Shown: piece by piece, positions 1-8,493 of the stretch
Numbering within the stretch: position 1 is the stretch's first letter
Layout of the letters: each line of letters opens with the position of its first letter
Assembly: GCA_965214115.1 (NCBI GenBank)
Contig: CBDCAU010000003.1
Coordinates: forward strand, 1-64,000
Direction of reading: 5' to 3'
Length of the DNA: 64,000 nucleotides
Origin: Owenweeksia sp965214115
GTDB lineage: Bacteria; Bacteroidota; Bacteroidia; Flavobacteriales; Schleiferiaceae
Notes under the pieces: generated by a model
Told to the model about the DNA's origin: nothing
What the model saw: the letters and a program-made list of their open reading frames with translations, nothing else
Database searches by the model: none
Program-made: the position numbers and the translations under genes

Positions 1-349
1 GCAAATAAGAATATTGAGATTTTAGCCGGAAACTATATCGAGCTAAGGAATGAAACAGATATCGTGGCCTCAACAAATGGCCAAATTTTATTTGACATCA
101 CTCAACCTTGTAATCTTCCATACTTTTTCTGTCAGCCAGCCGATCCGCCGGGCCAGCGAACCACTGAAATATCTCTTTGGCCAACAACGGAAACCGATAA
201 TATAAAAACAGTTTATCAGGTGCCGAAATTTTACTTAGGAAATAAACTTCTTACAGAGCCAAAAATGAGGATTATTAAGAATAATTACTTTTCGGTTACA
301 ATTTATTCAGTTGAAGGCAGGGTTTTGTGGGCTAAGAAGCAGATAAGGA
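1..349 (+). pseudogene. T9SS-sorted secreted protein, C-terminal part (5' piece, cut by IS)
   Basis: The frame is open from base 1, so the start of this gene lies outside the window. The visible residues include a stretch of the kind that ends many Bacteroidota surface proteins (IEILAGNYIEL... then ...QILFDITQPC), followed by the first half of a type A T9SS C-terminal domain with the hallmark IYSVEGRVLW. That domain normally directs export through the outer membrane by the T9SS and is then cleaved. The frame runs into IS DNA at about base 350. The missing end of the domain is found in frame beyond the IS at 1241-1366, so this was one gene. The function of the upstream part cannot be judged from what is visible. 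Confidence 0.75.
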
Positions 350-1240
350 AGTTGTCTAAAGTCAAATTCACCTCAGCAAAATTACCGCAAACGCCAGCCA
401 GTGCAGGGCTTTCCAGTGCAGCGGGCTGGTCTCGAAGCGCACCAGCAGCGCCTTGAACCCGTCGAGCCAGGCGTTGGTCCTCTCCACCACGAACCTGTGC
501 CCGTACAGCAGCTCGCCGAAGAAGTGCCCCTCGCCGCCGCCGTTCCTGGGGTTGGGGCGGATGTTTGCGTTTATCTCCGCGTCCTCCAAAAAGTCCCTGA
601 ACTCTTGGGCGTCGAAGCCCGCGTCCGCGTTCAGGAACAGCCCCCCGGTGGGGATTTCCGAGGCCTCCAGCGCGCCCAGCATCCGCTTCACCTGCCCGGC
701 CAGGCCGTGGGTGTCGTGGTGGTTGCCGGCCGCCGCGTCGCCGCAGGCCAGCGGCTGCCCCCGCCTGTCGGTCAGGAACAGCATGTTGGTGGTGCGGCAC
801 TTCTTCCTGCCCTGGTAGGCCACCGCCCCGCCGCCCCGCTTGGCCGGGGTGTGCGAGCCGTCCAGCTGCACGCTGGACATGTCCAGCCCGGCCTTGTGCT
901 TCTCCAGGGCCCCCCGCCAAGCCTTTTCCCAGCTGCCGTCCCGGCACCACTTGCGGAAGTGGTGGTACACGCTCTGCCACCTGTAGCCCACCGCGAAGAA
1001 CTGCCGCACGGGCAGCTCGCGCCACTGGCAGCCCGTCTTCAGCCGGTACAGCACCGCCTGGACCACCTGCCAGTCCTCCACCTTCGCGTTGCCCCGCCCG
1101 TTGCCGAAGCTCAGGTGCGGGCACAGCTCTTTTTTATGATACTTTTGTCCAACATATATTTTTTCACCAATGGTACAGGGTATTGGTTTACAATGCTTTA
1201 GTGCCATTGGTGTTTTTTCAAAAACTGTCTTTTGACAAGT
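350..1240 (-). mobile_element. IS5-like insertion sequence
   Basis: About 0.89 kb holding a single transposase gene and bounded by imperfect terminal inverted repeats: AGTTGTCTAAAGTCA at 350-364 against ACTTGTCAAAAGACA read inward from 1240 (12 of 15 match). It sits inside the C-terminal sorting domain of a secreted protein gene. No convincing target-site duplication is seen next to these ends; a direct AAGTT lies at both junctions (349-353, 1237-1241) but would not restore the interrupted reading frame. The inner part of the element is far richer in G+C than the flanks, while its outermost ~100 bases resemble the host, suggesting arrival from a GC-rich lineage. Confidence 0.8.
368..1207 (-). 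CDS. IS5-family DDE transposase
   Basis: A 279-residue transposase of the single-ORF IS5 type. The N-terminal third contains the DUF4096-like block (KTGCQWRELP, then a WQSVYHHFRKW segment). The catalytic acidic triad is present: D116 in QLDGSHT, D195 in NADAGFD, and E242 in VERTNAWLDGF, the last inside the expected Y/R-rich E region. Length and spacing are full for the family, so the protein is probably intact and could be active. The ATG at 1207 lies close to the right inverted repeat and the stop close to the left one, as usual. Codon usage is strongly GC-biased compared with all neighbours. Confidence 0.9.
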   Translation of the reverse strand: MALKHCKPIPCTIGEKIYVGQKYHKKELCPHLSFGNGRGNAKVEDWQVVQAVLYRLKTGCQWRELPVRQFFAVGYRWQSVYHHFRKWCRDGSWEKAWRGALEKHKAGLDMSSVQLDGSHTPAKRGGGAVAYQGRKKCRTTNMLFLTDRRGQPLACGDAAAGNHHDTHGLAGQVKRMLGALEASEIPTGGLFLNADAGFDAQEFRDFLEDAEINANIRPNPRNGGGEGHFFGELLYGHRFVVERTNAWLDGFKALLVRFETSPLHWKALHWLAFAVILLR

Positions 1241-1366
1241 TCAAGATATGACCAAAGTTTCAGCAAAGAAATATTTAAAAAATATCCAGCTATTTATATA
1301 GTTGAATTTCGTTATGAAGACCAAATTTATCGGCAAAAATTAGGTTATTTGGAAGAAATTCACTGA
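1241..1366 (+). pseudogene. T9SS-sorted secreted protein, C-terminal end (3' piece after IS)
   Basis: Reading from 1241 gives a segment ending YIVEFRYEDQIYRQKLGYL plus four residues and a TGA at 1364-1366. This is the second half of a type A T9SS sorting domain (the G/A-x-Y-hydrophobic core and the final Q/K-x-K/L strand) and completes the piece at 1-349. The stop overlaps the ATG of the next gene (TGATG at 1364-1368), so the broken gene and the beta-barrel gene formed one translationally coupled operon. With the IS in place, the secreted product would lose its export signal and be replaced by IS-encoded residues. Confidence 0.7.
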
Positions 1367-2178
1367 TGTTTAAAAACAATCTTTTATTTTCTCTCATATG
1401 TATCTTTTCAGTTTTTAAATCCAACTGTCAAGAACTTTCGCTCGCTGTTATATCAGGCTTGCGCTGGCCGCAATCTGAGTTTTACCTTAATTATCAAGCA
1501 GTTGAGAACGATGAGTTGAGGGTGATTTATCCGGACGGAGAAGAGGCTGTTATCGAAAAATATTCATTCCAACCCTTGTGGATGGTTGGGGCATTGTTTT
1601 CTTATGCCGTAAAAAATCCGAGAAAAAGGGGGCGGTCGCTGATTTATACGTTTGGCTTAGGCCATTCCCAAACTTCCCTGCTGATTGACCAGCCGCGCAG
1701 GGTAATACAACTTAGCGATCCCCCCTCTTTCCTGATCAGCGGAGCGGCTCGGCAAAAAGAATACGCGATGGGATATTTAACCATTCCCATCGGCGTAGAA
1801 AGACAATTTCAGAAAGTCCGCCAAGCTTTCTATTGGAGCTTGGGGATTGAGGTGGAGAACAACATTTTGCTTTATAAAAAAACCACTACGGCAATAGAAG
1901 GTGGTGAGCCTTATCCCTCTGACGACAGTCGTTCAGCTGCCATTCGGAATTATTGGGTGGCTTTTCATCTTCAGCCCAAGGCGGGATTTGTTATTGCTGA
2001 TAATTGGGATATTTTTGTATCGGCATCAGGAGGCGTTTCCCTTCTTAACCTTATGAGCTACGACCAATTTTTGTTTAATCAATCCAATATTTCTTTTGGC
2101 GAGGTAGAAGCTTTCGACAGGACCAAGTCATTTAATCTTTCTGGGGGTTTCAGATTAGGTGTCGCTTATAGCTTTTGA
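1366..2178 (+). CDS. outer-membrane beta-barrel-like secreted protein
   Basis: A 270-residue protein with a clear signal peptide (hydrophobic residues 5-18, cleavage probable just after SNCQ). The mature part has alternating hydrophobic/polar strands, many aromatics and a C-terminus ending in a short strand (GGFRLGVAYSF), the signature of small Bacteroidota outer-membrane barrels. I do not recognise a specific family. Its ATG overlaps the stop of the IS-disrupted T9SS cargo gene, so it is probably the operon partner of that surface protein; polar effects of the IS on its expression are likely. Confidence 0.7.
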   Translation: MFKNNLLFSLICIFSVFKSNCQELSLAVISGLRWPQSEFYLNYQAVENDELRVIYPDGEEAVIEKYSFQPLWMVGALFSYAVKNPRKRGRSLIYTFGLGHSQTSLLIDQPRRVIQLSDPPSFLISGAARQKEYAMGYLTIPIGVERQFQKVRQAFYWSLGIEVENNILLYKKTTTAIEGGEPYPSDDSRSAAIRNYWVAFHLQPKAGFVIADNWDIFVSASGGVSLLNLMSYDQFLFNQSNISFGEVEAFDRTKSFNLSGGFRLGVAYSF

Positions 2179-2235
2179 ATTGCGCTAACTTCCTGCGTTG
2201 CCGCGCGATTGCAGCGCGAGGTTATCCAATAATTT

Positions 2236-4773
2236 TTACCGCGCAATCACAATTTTCGCCACGTTCCGCCGCGCATCAGGATTGTTTTTCAAACGGGTGC
2301 GCAAAAAGTAAAAGCTGGGTGTCAAATTCTTTTCTGAAAAAGAGATTTGGGTTTCGCCAGCGCCAACGGCAAATTGCTTGGCCCGCACCACTTTCCCGCT
2401 CAAGTCCAGCAGTTGCGTTTCCAAAAGTCCGCCTTCTTTTAAAATGATTTCTACGGTGAAATCCCCGTCGTTCGGATTGGGGAAAACCGTAAGGTGGCTT
2501 TCGCGGCGCGCCCGTTCTTCCAAGCCCACGCCGCCCCCCGCCACGGCCGTATCCAATTTCACCAAAATAGGCACGGCGCTGACGGGAATATTCAATCTAC
2601 CTTTTTTCGCGATAGGCAGCGCCGCCACCGAGCCGCCATAGTTTTGCCCGCTCACCGTCCACGCCGAATCGGCTTTTTGTGGGAAATTGATTTCAAAAAG
2701 TCCGGTGGAAGGGTCTTCGGCATCAATCGGTTTCCACGCGACAACGTACGTGGCATTTCCCAACGAATCGCCATACAGATACGCCCAAACGTCGTCGTTT
2801 TCCGCCAAGGTGTCCAAAAAGTAACAGTTGCCGATTTTTTCCAGCATCGTGAAAAAAGTGACGAACGAGCGCTTGGGCGCGGAGCCGGAATCCACGGCGG
2901 CGGTCAATCCGCAGCGGCTGTACAAGCCCGAAGTCTGCGCGGCGGTATTGGCATAGAAAAACCAAGTGGCGCGGTTCACGCCCAGCCGGTCCATCAGCAG
3001 CAATCCGCGCAAAGCATAAATGGCCTGCGCCTTTTCAGAAACGCATTCGTGATGAGTGCAGGGCTGGTTGCTGCCTTGGCTGTCCCAGCCCCATTCGGAG
3101 ACGTAGATTTCCTTGCCGGGCAAATTCGCGTCGCGGAAGCGGATGTCGCTCACCAAGCCGCGCATCCCGCTGGCCGGATCTTCGGGAAATGTGGCGATGC
3201 GGTCGCCGCTGGCCTCGTCCCTTTTATAACTATAATGATGCACGTTGATGCCGTCCAAATAAGGGATTTCGCGCGGGGAAAGGCGCGCGCCCATAAAGTT
3301 TCGGTAGCTCGAAGATTCGGTGGCGGGGTCGGCGGCTTGCAGCGCGCAACTGAACACTTTCATACTGGGATCGGCGGTTTTCGCGCCCTTGGCCATCCCG
3401 TGCAAAACGTCGCGGTAAAAGGTGGAATCGTAGCCCCAGGGCTCGTTGCCCACTTCGATGCGCTCCACCAGCCCGTTGCCGCCCGGTCCAAAGTGGCTGG
3501 CGTATTCATAACCAAAATCATAGCCCGCTTGGTAGGGGTTGGCCCAGTCCGATTCGGGAAAATCCACCGCCAAAAACTGGATGCACGACTGCACGGTGAT
3601 GCCCGCCTTTTGCCATTCTTGGTACTCGCGGTCCCAGTCCAGCCAAGACTGTTGCAGGCTGCCGGGCATCCCGCCGTAGTTGGGCGTGTTGTCAGGATCG
3701 TCGGTGTCCCATTTCAAATTGTGGTAATTGCGCGCGTGGGTGATGACATCTTTGTAAAGATTCGGCCCCTCGTTGGCCGCGCATTGGTCGGCATAGTCGC
3801 CGTGGCCCCAGCCCCACACGGTGTTCACGCCCACCATTTTGCCCACGGCGCGGGTGGCGGGCGAGGGGGCTGGCAGCGGGCCGTATTTTCCGTTTTGGTC
3901 AAAAAGTTTCAGCTCCTGCACTTGCGCGCGCGCCCAGCCTTTTTCTTTCACGAAACTGCGCAGCCGCACGTAGCGCGCTGTTAGAACAGGGGAAGCCCGG
4001 TAAGGCGCGCTGAAATAAAGCGCCGGATTGGGCCGCGCCACGGTCGTCCAGTTCACGCTGTCTTGGCTCACGGCTATTTGCGCGGAATCCACTGCATTGC
4101 CCGACCGCAGGCAGGCGTAGGCATAGCCGATTTCTTGGGATTGTCCCAAATCCAGCGTCAAATCTTCGTACAAGGCTTTTTCCACCGCCGCGATTTCAAA
4201 TAGCAAAAACGACTGGGTGCTTTTAATTTTTACGGCGGAAACCAGCGTGTCCGCGAGGTAGCGTTCCACGGAATAATTTTGAGCGGAAACGTAATTTCCC
4301 AAAAGGGAAGAATCGCCCTGCGCATCGAAAATCCATAACTCCAAAGGTGCGCTGCTGCTGGCTTTCAAGGCGATGAACCGCAGAAAGGTGGGTTGCGGCA
4401 AAGTCAGTTTTAACCAAGCCGTGCCGCCGGATTTGGAAATGTTTTCGCCGGTGCTGGGATTTCCGTCGGTCAGGTTCGCCGTGCCCGAACTGGCGGAAGC
4501 GGTGAAACCACCCGAACTATTCAGCAAGGCATTATTGTGGGCTTGCGCCAAAAATGCGCTCGGCAGGGTGGGCGCGGATTGCCAGCCCGAATCTTCATCG
4601 CCATCAATGGCGAGGCTGGGCGCGTTGCCCGCTTTCTGTGATGTGGCGGCCGGGGTGGCATTTTTAGAAAAAGAAGCGAGCACGCCCGCGTGACGGTCAA
4701 ATTGGGCATTTATAAAAAAAGACGAAAAAGCCAGACAGGCGGCCACCTGCCAAGCGCGATTTTGAGTAGTCAT
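2236..4773 (-). CDS. T9SS-secreted discoidin/clan-A glycoside hydrolase-like protein
   Basis: An 845-residue protein with an N-terminal signal segment (residues about 8-24, FFINAQ cleavage). Next comes an F5/8-type-C-like carbohydrate-binding module with two discoidin-type halves (about 30-290). A TIM-barrel hydrolase-like domain follows (about 305-740), carrying the two glutamates expected for clan GH-A retaining enzymes: E444 in GNEPWG (acid/base) and E560 in VSEWGWDS (nucleophile). The last ~80 residues are a T9SS type A sorting domain (VFPNPNDGDFTVE ... SFYFLRTR). Substrate is unknown. A paralogue with an extra binding module lies at 24808-28200. Start: the ATG directly before the signal segment; a TAAGTTTG promoter element lies just upstream. 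Confidence 0.85.
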   Translation of the reverse strand: MTTQNRAWQVAACLAFSSFFINAQFDRHAGVLASFSKNATPAATSQKAGNAPSLAIDGDEDSGWQSAPTLPSAFLAQAHNNALLNSSGGFTASASSGTANLTDGNPSTGENISKSGGTAWLKLTLPQPTFLRFIALKASSSAPLELWIFDAQGDSSLLGNYVSAQNYSVERYLADTLVSAVKIKSTQSFLLFEIAAVEKALYEDLTLDLGQSQEIGYAYACLRSGNAVDSAQIAVSQDSVNWTTVARPNPALYFSAPYRASPVLTARYVRLRSFVKEKGWARAQVQELKLFDQNGKYGPLPAPSPATRAVGKMVGVNTVWGWGHGDYADQCAANEGPNLYKDVITHARNYHNLKWDTDDPDNTPNYGGMPGSLQQSWLDWDREYQEWQKAGITVQSCIQFLAVDFPESDWANPYQAGYDFGYEYASHFGPGGNGLVERIEVGNEPWGYDSTFYRDVLHGMAKGAKTADPSMKVFSCALQAADPATESSSYRNFMGARLSPREIPYLDGINVHHYSYKRDEASGDRIATFPEDPASGMRGLVSDIRFRDANLPGKEIYVSEWGWDSQGSNQPCTHHECVSEKAQAIYALRGLLLMDRLGVNRATWFFYANTAAQTSGLYSRCGLTAAVDSGSAPKRSFVTFFTMLEKIGNCYFLDTLAENDDVWAYLYGDSLGNATYVVAWKPIDAEDPSTGLFEINFPQKADSAWTVSGQNYGGSVAALPIAKKGRLNIPVSAVPILVKLDTAVAGGGVGLEERARRESHLTVFPNPNDGDFTVEIILKEGGLLETQLLDLSGKVVRAKQFAVGAGETQISFSEKNLTPSFYFLRTRLKNNPDARRNVAKIVIAR

Positions 4774-4802
4774 CGTGAGTAGAGCGTTTGCGTTTGAGAT
4801 TT

Positions 4803-4810
4803 CAAACTTA
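4803..4810 (-). promoter_or_regulatory. putative -7 promoter element for the secreted hydrolase
   Basis: TAAGTTTG on the minus strand matches the Bacteroidota -7 consensus TAnnTTTG, about 30 bases before the start codon at 4773. No TTTG is seen at the ideal -33 spacing. The rest of the gap 4774-5072 is AT-rich with no convincing gene. Confidence 0.45.
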
Positions 4811-5072
4811 AGAAAATTCTTACATAAATAAAAAGTTTAAAAATTGATTTTCAATGATTTAGCTTTTTTTGAGTTTTGGATTTTAGCGCTATTTAAAGAA
4901 AAAGTGCAAGGTGTGAGGGGCTTCGGTTGTCCAAAATTCCACAGATAAAAAAGCCATTTTTTTATAAAAAAAACCCTGCTGCTCACTCCCACCGCGAAAA
5001 GCGCGAACAAAATCCCCAAATTTTTCTTTTTAGAAAATCAAGAATTCATAGCTTAAAAAAAACACAACCGTT

Positions 5073-5410
5073 ATGGGAAAATTATTTTGGTTTGCCGTCG
5101 GCGCCGGCGCAACGTACTGGGTGCTGGACAAGTTGGGGATGCTCAAAGATTGGCCGCTGTCGGTGGAACAGCGCGGCGCGCCACCCGTTCAAACCTCCAT
5201 TGACGCCCCGAAAAAAAAACCGATGACCTCACCCAGATCAGCGGCATCGGCAGGGTCATCCAAAGCCAACTGAACGAAGCGGGCATCTACACCTTTCGCC
5301 AATTGGCGGAAATGACGGACGCGCAAGCGGAGCAATTGGAAATGGAATTGTCGTTTGGCAGCCGGATGGAAAGGGACGACTGGCGCGGACAGGCGCGAGA
5401 AAGGATTTAG
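5073..5410 (+). pseudogene. membrane-anchored helix-hairpin-helix protein, frameshifted at an A9 run
   Basis: The first frame encodes a short hydrophobic anchor (FWFAVGAGATYWVLDKLGM) and a polar linker, then leaves the true frame at AAAAAAAAA (5211-5219) and stops at 5273. Shifting by -1 at this run opens DDLTQISGIGRVIQSQLNEAGIYTF... to the TAG at 5408-5410. That is a helix-hairpin-helix domain with the ISGIG motif, typical of small Bacteroidota proteins in which a membrane anchor precedes such a domain. The whole protein would be about 112 residues. The shift could be a sequencing error in the homopolymer, a real mutation, or recoding by -1 ribosomal slippage or polymerase slippage on the A run. 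The sequence alone cannot decide. Confidence 0.7.
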
Positions 5411-5495
5411 TGGGTTCGACTTATTTGTAAACCGTAGACTCCAATAAATTTTAAAAAATGTCGGTCTCAACCCTTTGATAATCAATCCAAAAGCC

Positions 5496-6179
5496 TTACT
5501 CCAAAACCGGATAAACAGGCTGAATAAAAACATTGATGTCCTGCGGCGCGGGTTCGTCGCCCCCAAAGTAGGGGAAAAGCCAGTAGCTGCTGGCCGAGGT
5601 TTTACAAGCGCGCGGCGCAGTGGACGAAGCGCCGTTTACTATAATTTGGTACATTTCCGCTTTTCGTAAAATGCTGGCCGTCAGCGTGTCGCCGATTTCC
5701 ATTTCGGTCATTTTTTGATAGGAACGCTCGCGGTTTTTGTAGTAATATTCACCGATTTCTATCACCTTTGAAATCGTGTCCCATCGCCAAACGAGGCGCG
5801 CGCTATGGTTGTGGTGATGCGAACCGCAATCGGAAAACCCCAATAATTTGTTCCAGTCTTTTTGATTTTTGGGGAGGGTATTTTTATAAATCGCCGTGCT
5901 GTCAAACGCAAATCGGAACACCACCGAATCCATTTCTTTTTCGGGATCCATAAAGCGGATATTTTCCAAAGAATTGTAATGCTGGCTCTTTAGAATTTTG
6001 TAATTCAGCCAGTTAGGTTCAATCGGCTTTTTGTCAAAGGGGCGGGCGGGTGGTGGCACAGAATCCGTTGCGACCTCCACTTTTACATAATGGGAAGTCT
6101 TTTCTTTTTCACAGGAAATAAAAAGGGAAACGAAAAAAACGGAGAGAAATAATTTGGAGGGAGTAGCGTAAAATTTCAA
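5496..6179 (-). CDS. lipoprotein of unknown function
   Basis: 227 residues with an N-terminal signal peptide ending in the lipobox LFISC, followed by KEKT. The mature part is polar, with a histidine cluster (CGSHHHNHSARLVW, about residues 135-150) and a YYYKNRERSYQKM segment. I recognise no family. The start overlaps the stop of the upstream gene by four bases (6176-6179), so it is the last gene of a minus-strand operon that includes a monooxygenase-fold protein and the racemase-family enzyme. The His/Cys cluster could bind metal, but that is inference. Confidence 0.7.
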   Translation of the reverse strand: MKFYATPSKLFLSVFFVSLFISCEKEKTSHYVKVEVATDSVPPPARPFDKKPIEPNWLNYKILKSQHYNSLENIRFMDPEKEMDSVVFRFAFDSTAIYKNTLPKNQKDWNKLLGFSDCGSHHHNHSARLVWRWDTISKVIEIGEYYYKNRERSYQKMTEMEIGDTLTASILRKAEMYQIIVNGASSTAPRACKTSASSYWLFPYFGGDEPAPQDINVFIQPVYPVLE

Positions 6180-6529
6180 GGCTTTTGAGTGTGAGTGAGT
6201 GCCTCAAAGGTAAGGCTTGACTTCACTTCACAAATCATCGAGTAGTAATATTCGTACCATTCTTGAGGAGCGCGGCGCTTGGCAGCTTTATGTTTATCGA
6301 AATTTTTCCATCGTAAAATGGATGCTTCATCGCGCCAAAAACTGATAAAAATGCCCTGACTGTCTTTTGATACCACCGAATATCCTAAATAGCCATCAAA
6401 ATCTTGTACTTTTTCCATTAAAAAGTTATCCACTTCCTCATAAGTGTCATTGTCTTTTTTTATAGAAATAAAGACAACTGCAAAATAGGGCGGTTCGGGA
6501 GGGTTTTTAGATTTCCAGTTAACAATCAT
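6176..6529 (-). CDS. antibiotic biosynthesis monooxygenase (ABM)-like protein
   Basis: A 117-residue protein with the ferredoxin-like dimeric alpha/beta layout of the ABM superfamily. There is an opening beta strand (PYFAVVFISI), a helix with the DNFLMEKVQDFDGYLGY block, a strand GIFISFWRDEASILRW, then a helix KNFDKHKAAKRR and a closing strand WYEYYYSMICEV. The DGYLGY...SFWRDEASILRWK pattern is the usual ABM signature, found in haem-degrading and small cofactor-free oxygenases as well as in proteins of unknown role. Its substrate is not predictable. It overlaps the downstream lipoprotein gene by four bases and starts two bases after the racemase-family gene stops, so co-translation is likely. 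Confidence 0.8.
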   Translation of the reverse strand: MIVNWKSKNPPEPPYFAVVFISIKKDNDTYEEVDNFLMEKVQDFDGYLGYSVVSKDSQGIFISFWRDEASILRWKNFDKHKAAKRRAPQEWYEYYYSMICEVKSSLTFEALTHTQKP

Positions 6530-6531
6530 TT

Positions 6532-7602
6532 TCAGATAATTCTTTTTTCAATATACGCAGAATTCAGCAACGTCAGCGCCCCCATATATTTCAAATCGAA
6601 CGCAATTTCGTCGCCCACTTGGTAGCCTTGGCTGTTGTCGTCGATGTCGATGACAAGCATATCCGAACTGGCGCCGACAAAGGTGAAGCTGTCATCTTCC
6701 GGTATCAGATATTGCGATGAAATGTCCAGCGAACCGAGGTCCAGAATGGCGCGGTGCGTGGTGCGGCCGTAATCTTTTTCGTCGATTTCAAAAGTGTCGC
6801 CGCTGGGATTGGCTTCCAAATTCCCAATCGGGATAACGGGTTTTTCGGTGATTTCGATGACCTCGGCGTGGAGTTTCAAAAGGCCGCCTTCCAAATTCGG
6901 CAGCAAACCTCCGTGCACCAAATCACTACCAAAATACAGCGCCTCGCCGATGCGGAAATGGTTGATGCCCGCCGGCAGTTGGTGGGTGTTTATCAATGGA
7001 ATCACCACAGTGGTTCCGCCCGTCACCCACGGGATTTCCACGTTGAATTTTGCCTCGATAAGTTGTTTATATAGCGACAACTGCACCAGTTTGTCCGTAC
7101 TCGGCATTACGCCGTGGAGGCAGTTCAAATTGCTGCCGATGCCCGTCACTTTGATGTTCGGCAGCTCGAAAATCTGCCCGTAGAAATCCACCAAATCTTC
7201 GCCCATCACGCCCTCGCGCAGGTCGCCCAGTTCTATCATTATGATGATTTTGTGGATCTTGTTTTGCCGCCGCGCCTCCTCGCTCACCATTTTGATGGTT
7301 TCCAGTTCGGTGTTGAAACTCGCGTCCGCCCAGCGCACCAAATCCTCCACGTTGCCGATGGCCGGCGGCTTGATGTAAACCGTCTGAATTTCCGGTGCCA
7401 ATTCCTTGATCTGCCGTAAGTTGCTGATGCGCGCATCGCAGATTTCTTGGATGCCTAAATCCACGATTTCTTTCACATAGCTTTTAGTGCCGCACAACAT
7501 TTTCGTCACGATGGCCCACTCAATGTTCCTTTCTTTAAAAAGCCCATCCAGCGCCTCATAGTTGTGGCGGAGTTTTTTTCGGTTTAATGTGAGATAGGCC
7601 AT
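6532..7602 (-). CDS. alanine/ornithine racemase-family PLP enzyme
   Basis: A 356-residue fold-type III PLP protein. K34 in WAIVTKMLCG is the predicted Schiff-base lysine at the end of the first barrel strand, and the Ala_racemase_N barrel covers about residues 5-225 (GIGSNLNCLHG, VTGGTTVV, RIGEALYFG). The C-terminal beta domain is of the type seen in the ornithine racemase/YhfX group rather than classic Alr, which is present separately at 8921-10075. The likely reaction is PLP-dependent racemisation of a basic or small amino acid; the exact substrate is unknown. It is preceded by a KilA-N gene only three bases away, and its first 28 codons are duplicated upstream of that gene. Confidence 0.85.
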   Translation of the reverse strand: MAYLTLNRKKLRHNYEALDGLFKERNIEWAIVTKMLCGTKSYVKEIVDLGIQEICDARISNLRQIKELAPEIQTVYIKPPAIGNVEDLVRWADASFNTELETIKMVSEEARRQNKIHKIIIMIELGDLREGVMGEDLVDFYGQIFELPNIKVTGIGSNLNCLHGVMPSTDKLVQLSLYKQLIEAKFNVEIPWVTGGTTVVIPLINTHQLPAGINHFRIGEALYFGSDLVHGGLLPNLEGGLLKLHAEVIEITEKPVIPIGNLEANPSGDTFEIDEKDYGRTTHRAILDLGSLDISSQYLIPEDDSFTFVGASSDMLVIDIDDNSQGYQVGDEIAFDLKYMGALTLLNSAYIEKRII

Positions 7603-7605
7603 TTT

Positions 7606-8490
7606 TTAAGAATTTTTTTTCGTAGCCTCGATATAAGTGATTTCCTTTTCTTTTTTGATGGATTTTATGAAATCCATTTCATCCAATACTTTTCGCTGTT
7701 CTTTCACAGTTTCCAATAAAATTCTGAGCTTATCTTTTTTAGAAATGTCGCTTTTCACAAGTATGGAATTTAGGCTTTCAATATTCGCCATTATAGCCAA
7801 TTCGTTAATACAGGCCATATCCCGAATGTTTTCGCTTTTTTTGACACGTTGAGGATTGGCTTCTCGCCATTGTTTTGCGGTGCAGCCAAAGAGGGCAACG
7901 TTCAATAAATCAGCCTCATCCGCGTAGGCCAGCCACTCCTTGGCCAAGCTATAGCCCGCTTTTGGGACGATGTATTTCTTGACCGCCTTCGTATGGACTT
8001 TGTAATTCGTTTTGCTCAAAATCCGTTTTACGTTCCATTCCAACCCGTATTGATTGTTTTCAATTTCCTTCAGGCGCTGGTACTCTTTGATAACGTGAGG
8101 CTTGAAAACAGGGCTGATGGCGGAGCCGAACTCAAAGGCGATATCGCGGTGGGCATACGTTCCGCCGTATTTCCCTTTCACCGAAAAAATACCAACGGCC
8201 GCCGTAGTTTCCACCCAATTTGAGACGCTCATCGTAAAGGTCGGTAGGCCGGCTTCTTTTTTAAAGTGGTCGAATTCGACCACTTTAAAGTACGGGTTGT
8301 ACAAAAGTTCCCAAGTCTCCAAAAATTCGAGGGTCGAGCGATTGCGAATCCAGTTTTTGATAACGTCGGCCGCCCGCGCATCTCCTTTTTTGGCGGTTAC
8401 CATATCCGTTATAGAAATATAATCTTCCTCGTTCAAAGATTTGAGGTGGATTGTAGTCCCTTGGACGGTGATGCTTTTTTGCTTTGCCAT
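7606..8490 (-). CDS. KilA-N domain protein
   Basis: 294 residues. The N-terminal ~110 residues are a KilA-N DNA-binding domain (NEEDYISITDMV, VIKNWIRNRSTLEFLETWE, then FTMSVSNWVETTAAVGIFSVKGKYGGTYAHRDIAFEFGSAISP). The C-terminal half is a charged helical region found in bacterial KilA-N proteins (KEWLAYADEADLLNVALFGCTAKQWREANP). These proteins derive from phage and large-virus repertoires and are thought to act as DNA-binding regulators; a direct role is not established here. It lies between a duplicated racemase leader (stop at 8494, four bases before its ATG) and the intact racemase start at 7602, a layout indicating insertion with regeneration of the target gene start. Confidence 0.9.
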   Translation of the reverse strand: MAKQKSITVQGTTIHLKSLNEEDYISITDMVTAKKGDARAADVIKNWIRNRSTLEFLETWELLYNPYFKVVEFDHFKKEAGLPTFTMSVSNWVETTAAVGIFSVKGKYGGTYAHRDIAFEFGSAISPVFKPHVIKEYQRLKEIENNQYGLEWNVKRILSKTNYKVHTKAVKKYIVPKAGYSLAKEWLAYADEADLLNVALFGCTAKQWREANPQRVKKSENIRDMACINELAIMANIESLNSILVKSDISKKDKLRILLETVKEQRKVLDEMDFIKSIKKEKEITYIEATKKNS

Positions 8491-8493
8491 TGT

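Noticed and set aside
303..1201. Three long ORFs overlapping the transposase in other frames (303-1124 minus, 401-1201 plus, 453-818 plus)
   Set aside because: Shadows caused by the very GC-rich transposase sequence; low-complexity Ala/Gly/Arg/Pro composition and no domain.
2494..3984. 496-residue plus-strand ORF opposite the secreted hydrolase
   Set aside because: Shadow; the minus strand encodes a protein with signal, catalytic motifs and a T9SS domain.
4837..5019. 60-residue minus-strand ORF (MGILFALFAVGVSS...)
   Set aside because: Lies antisense to the promoter region of the helix-hairpin-helix gene, with no family match and poor codon use.
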